Source: Williamwhitmania sp035530955
Lineage (GTDB): Bacteria; Bacteroidota; Bacteroidia; Bacteroidales; Williamwhitmaniaceae
Length of the DNA stretch: 6,048 nucleotides
Assembly (NCBI GenBank): GCA_035530955.1
Contig: DATKTT010000127.1
Span: 1 to 6,048, forward strand
Reading direction: 5' to 3'
Under the pieces are notes generated by a model, which did not search any database, had not been told where the DNA came from, and saw nothing but the letters and a program-made list of their open reading frames with translations. How positions within the stretch are numbered: the stretch's first letter is position 1; each line of letters begins with the position of its first letter. The position numbers and the translations under genes are program-made. This document shows positions 5,234 to 6,048 of this stretch, piece by piece.

Positions 5234-5812
5234 ATGATTCAAATTGATGATAAAATAATTGGCACTGCTGTTTTTGAGGAGCAGTTTATTTGTGATCTCC
5301 CGAACTGCCTTGGAGCTTGCTGTGTGCAAGGTATCTCTGGTGCGCCACTTGACTTAGCTGAGGTGCTCTTGGTGGAGGACGATCTGGAGAAGATTATACC
5401 TTTCCTTAAGCCAGAAGGTGTTAAGGCCATCCGAGAGTTAGGCGTGGTGGTGACCGACTTTGAGGGAGATCTTACTACTCCTTTAATTAATGGTAAAGAG
5501 TGCGCATTTTGCATAGAGGAGAAGGGGATTAGCCAGTGTGGGATTGAACGTGCTTATAACCAGGGGAAGACCAAATTCCAAAAGCCAGTATCCTGCCACC
5601 TATACCCCATACGTATAAAAACCATTGGTGAGTTTACAGCCATCAACTACGACCATTGGGATATATGCAACCATGCCAGGGTGCTGGGAAAAAAGGAAGG
5701 AGTACCGGTTTATCAGTTTCTCAAGGAGCCTATTATTCGACGTTTCGGAGAGGATTTTTATCTACAGCTCGAGGAGGCAGCCCGCTTGATAAGGAAAGAA
5801 AAGGAACAGTAG
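5234..5812 (+). CDS. DUF3109 family cysteine-rich protein
   Basis: This 192-residue soluble protein of unknown function is widespread in Bacteroidota. It has nine cysteines: C20, C25, C29 and C30 in an N-terminal cluster (C-D-L-P-N-C-L-G-A-C-C), C90 and C93 (C-A-F-C), C102 (Q-C-G), C121 (S-C-H-L-Y-P) and C145 (I-C-N-H). The pattern resembles the YkgJ-type CxxC-rich families proposed to bind zinc or an iron-sulfur cluster, so metal binding is a reasonable inference. Activity is not known. The tail (175-192) is a charged helix. The ATG follows the gpmI stop TAG with no spacer, and GAGGAG at 5225-5230 inside the gpmI end may help ribosomes restart, which points to translational coupling. A link between its metal site and the glycolytic enzyme is only suggested by this arrangement. 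Confidence 0.88.
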   Translation: MIQIDDKIIGTAVFEEQFICDLPNCLGACCVQGISGAPLDLAEVLLVEDDLEKIIPFLKPEGVKAIRELGVVVTDFEGDLTTPLINGKECAFCIEEKGISQCGIERAYNQGKTKFQKPVSCHLYPIRIKTIGEFTAINYDHWDICNHARVLGKKEGVPVYQFLKEPIIRRFGEDFYLQLEEAARLIRKEKEQ

Positions 5813-5841
5813 CATATTATTCACCATAACGAACTTACAAT

Positions 5842-6048
5842 ATGGACCAGATTAAAAAGTATGTGGAGGAAAACAAGGAACGTTTTTTAGAGGAACTATT
5901 TAGTCTCCTGAGAATACCTTCCATAAGTTCCCTCTCGGAGCATAAGCCGGATATGGTTAAGGCTGCCAATTACTGGCGCAACGCTATCTTGGAAGCTGGG
6001 GCTGATAAAGCTGAAGTTATGGCCTCGGAGGGAAATCCAGTGGTTTAT
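5842..6048 (+). CDS. M20-family metallopeptidase (dipeptidase-like), N-terminal fragment
   Basis: Sixty-nine codons are present before the right edge. The protein begins M-D-Q-I-K-K-Y-V-E-E-N and has the helix and motif L-L-R-I-P-S-I-S-S at 22-30 typical of M20/M25/M40 peptidases, followed by a second helix (about 38-53) and the G-N-P-V-V-Y strand (64-69) that precedes the metal-binding core. The zinc ligands (the H-x-D motif and later residues) lie outside the window, so activity cannot be judged. Relatives are cytoplasmic dizinc dipeptidases or carboxypeptidases. It starts 29 bp after the DUF3109 stop on the same strand. I see neither promoter nor terminator in that gap, so it is probably the third gene of the gpmI operon. 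Confidence 0.88.
   Translation, partial: MDQIKKYVEENKERFLEELFSLLRIPSISSLSEHKPDMVKAANYWRNAILEAGADKAEVMASEGNPVVY

Overview
The window reads as chromosomal DNA of a Bacteroidota bacterium, probably an environmental member of Bacteroidales/Marinilabiliales or a related order rather than a gut Bacteroides. This is inferred from moderate GC, scarce Shine-Dalgarno sequences, several matches to the Bacteroidota promoter pattern (TTG or TTTG, about 18-22 bp, TAnnTTTG), a DUF3109 protein, a tRNA without encoded CCA, and a MerR/B12 regulator beside an ECF sigma factor. I cannot name the genus from sequence alone.

Left half, minus strand (read right to left): a single-domain-pair M16B zinc peptidase (3135-1912), a class I SAM O-methyltransferase 2 bp behind it (1909-1265), then a MerR-type regulator with a cobalamin-binding C-terminus (1207-326), and finally, after a 256-bp regulatory-looking gap, the first 23 codons of an ECF sigma factor (69-1) running off the left edge. 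The 70-325 gap holds a good sigma-gene promoter, three copies of an 11-bp motif TA(G/A)TCTAAATA and two inverted repeats. It is the most interesting part of the window: a likely B12/light-type MerR switch in front of a sigma factor, an arrangement that in Bacteroidota I associate with carotenoid genes (which would lie beyond the left edge).

Centre (3136-3709): a strand switch. Divergent promoters serve the peptidase operon (minus) and a tRNA-Phe(GAA) gene (plus). The tRNA is followed by a textbook hairpin terminator. Next come a 32-bp imperfect palindrome, a promoter, and a leader that can fold so as to bury a strong Shine-Dalgarno sequence well upstream of the likely gpmI start.

Right half, plus strand: gpmI, the 2,3-bisphosphoglycerate-independent phosphoglycerate mutase (507 aa from the preferred start); directly abutting it a nine-cysteine DUF3109 protein; then the first 69 codons of an M20-family metallopeptidase cut by the right edge. 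These three look co-transcribed. Most of the window is housekeeping. I see no phage, transposon, CRISPR or toxin-antitoxin content, and no clear evidence of a wholly new system. The points worth following are the regulatory region at 70-325, the altered B12-pocket residues of the MerR protein, and the gpmI leader.
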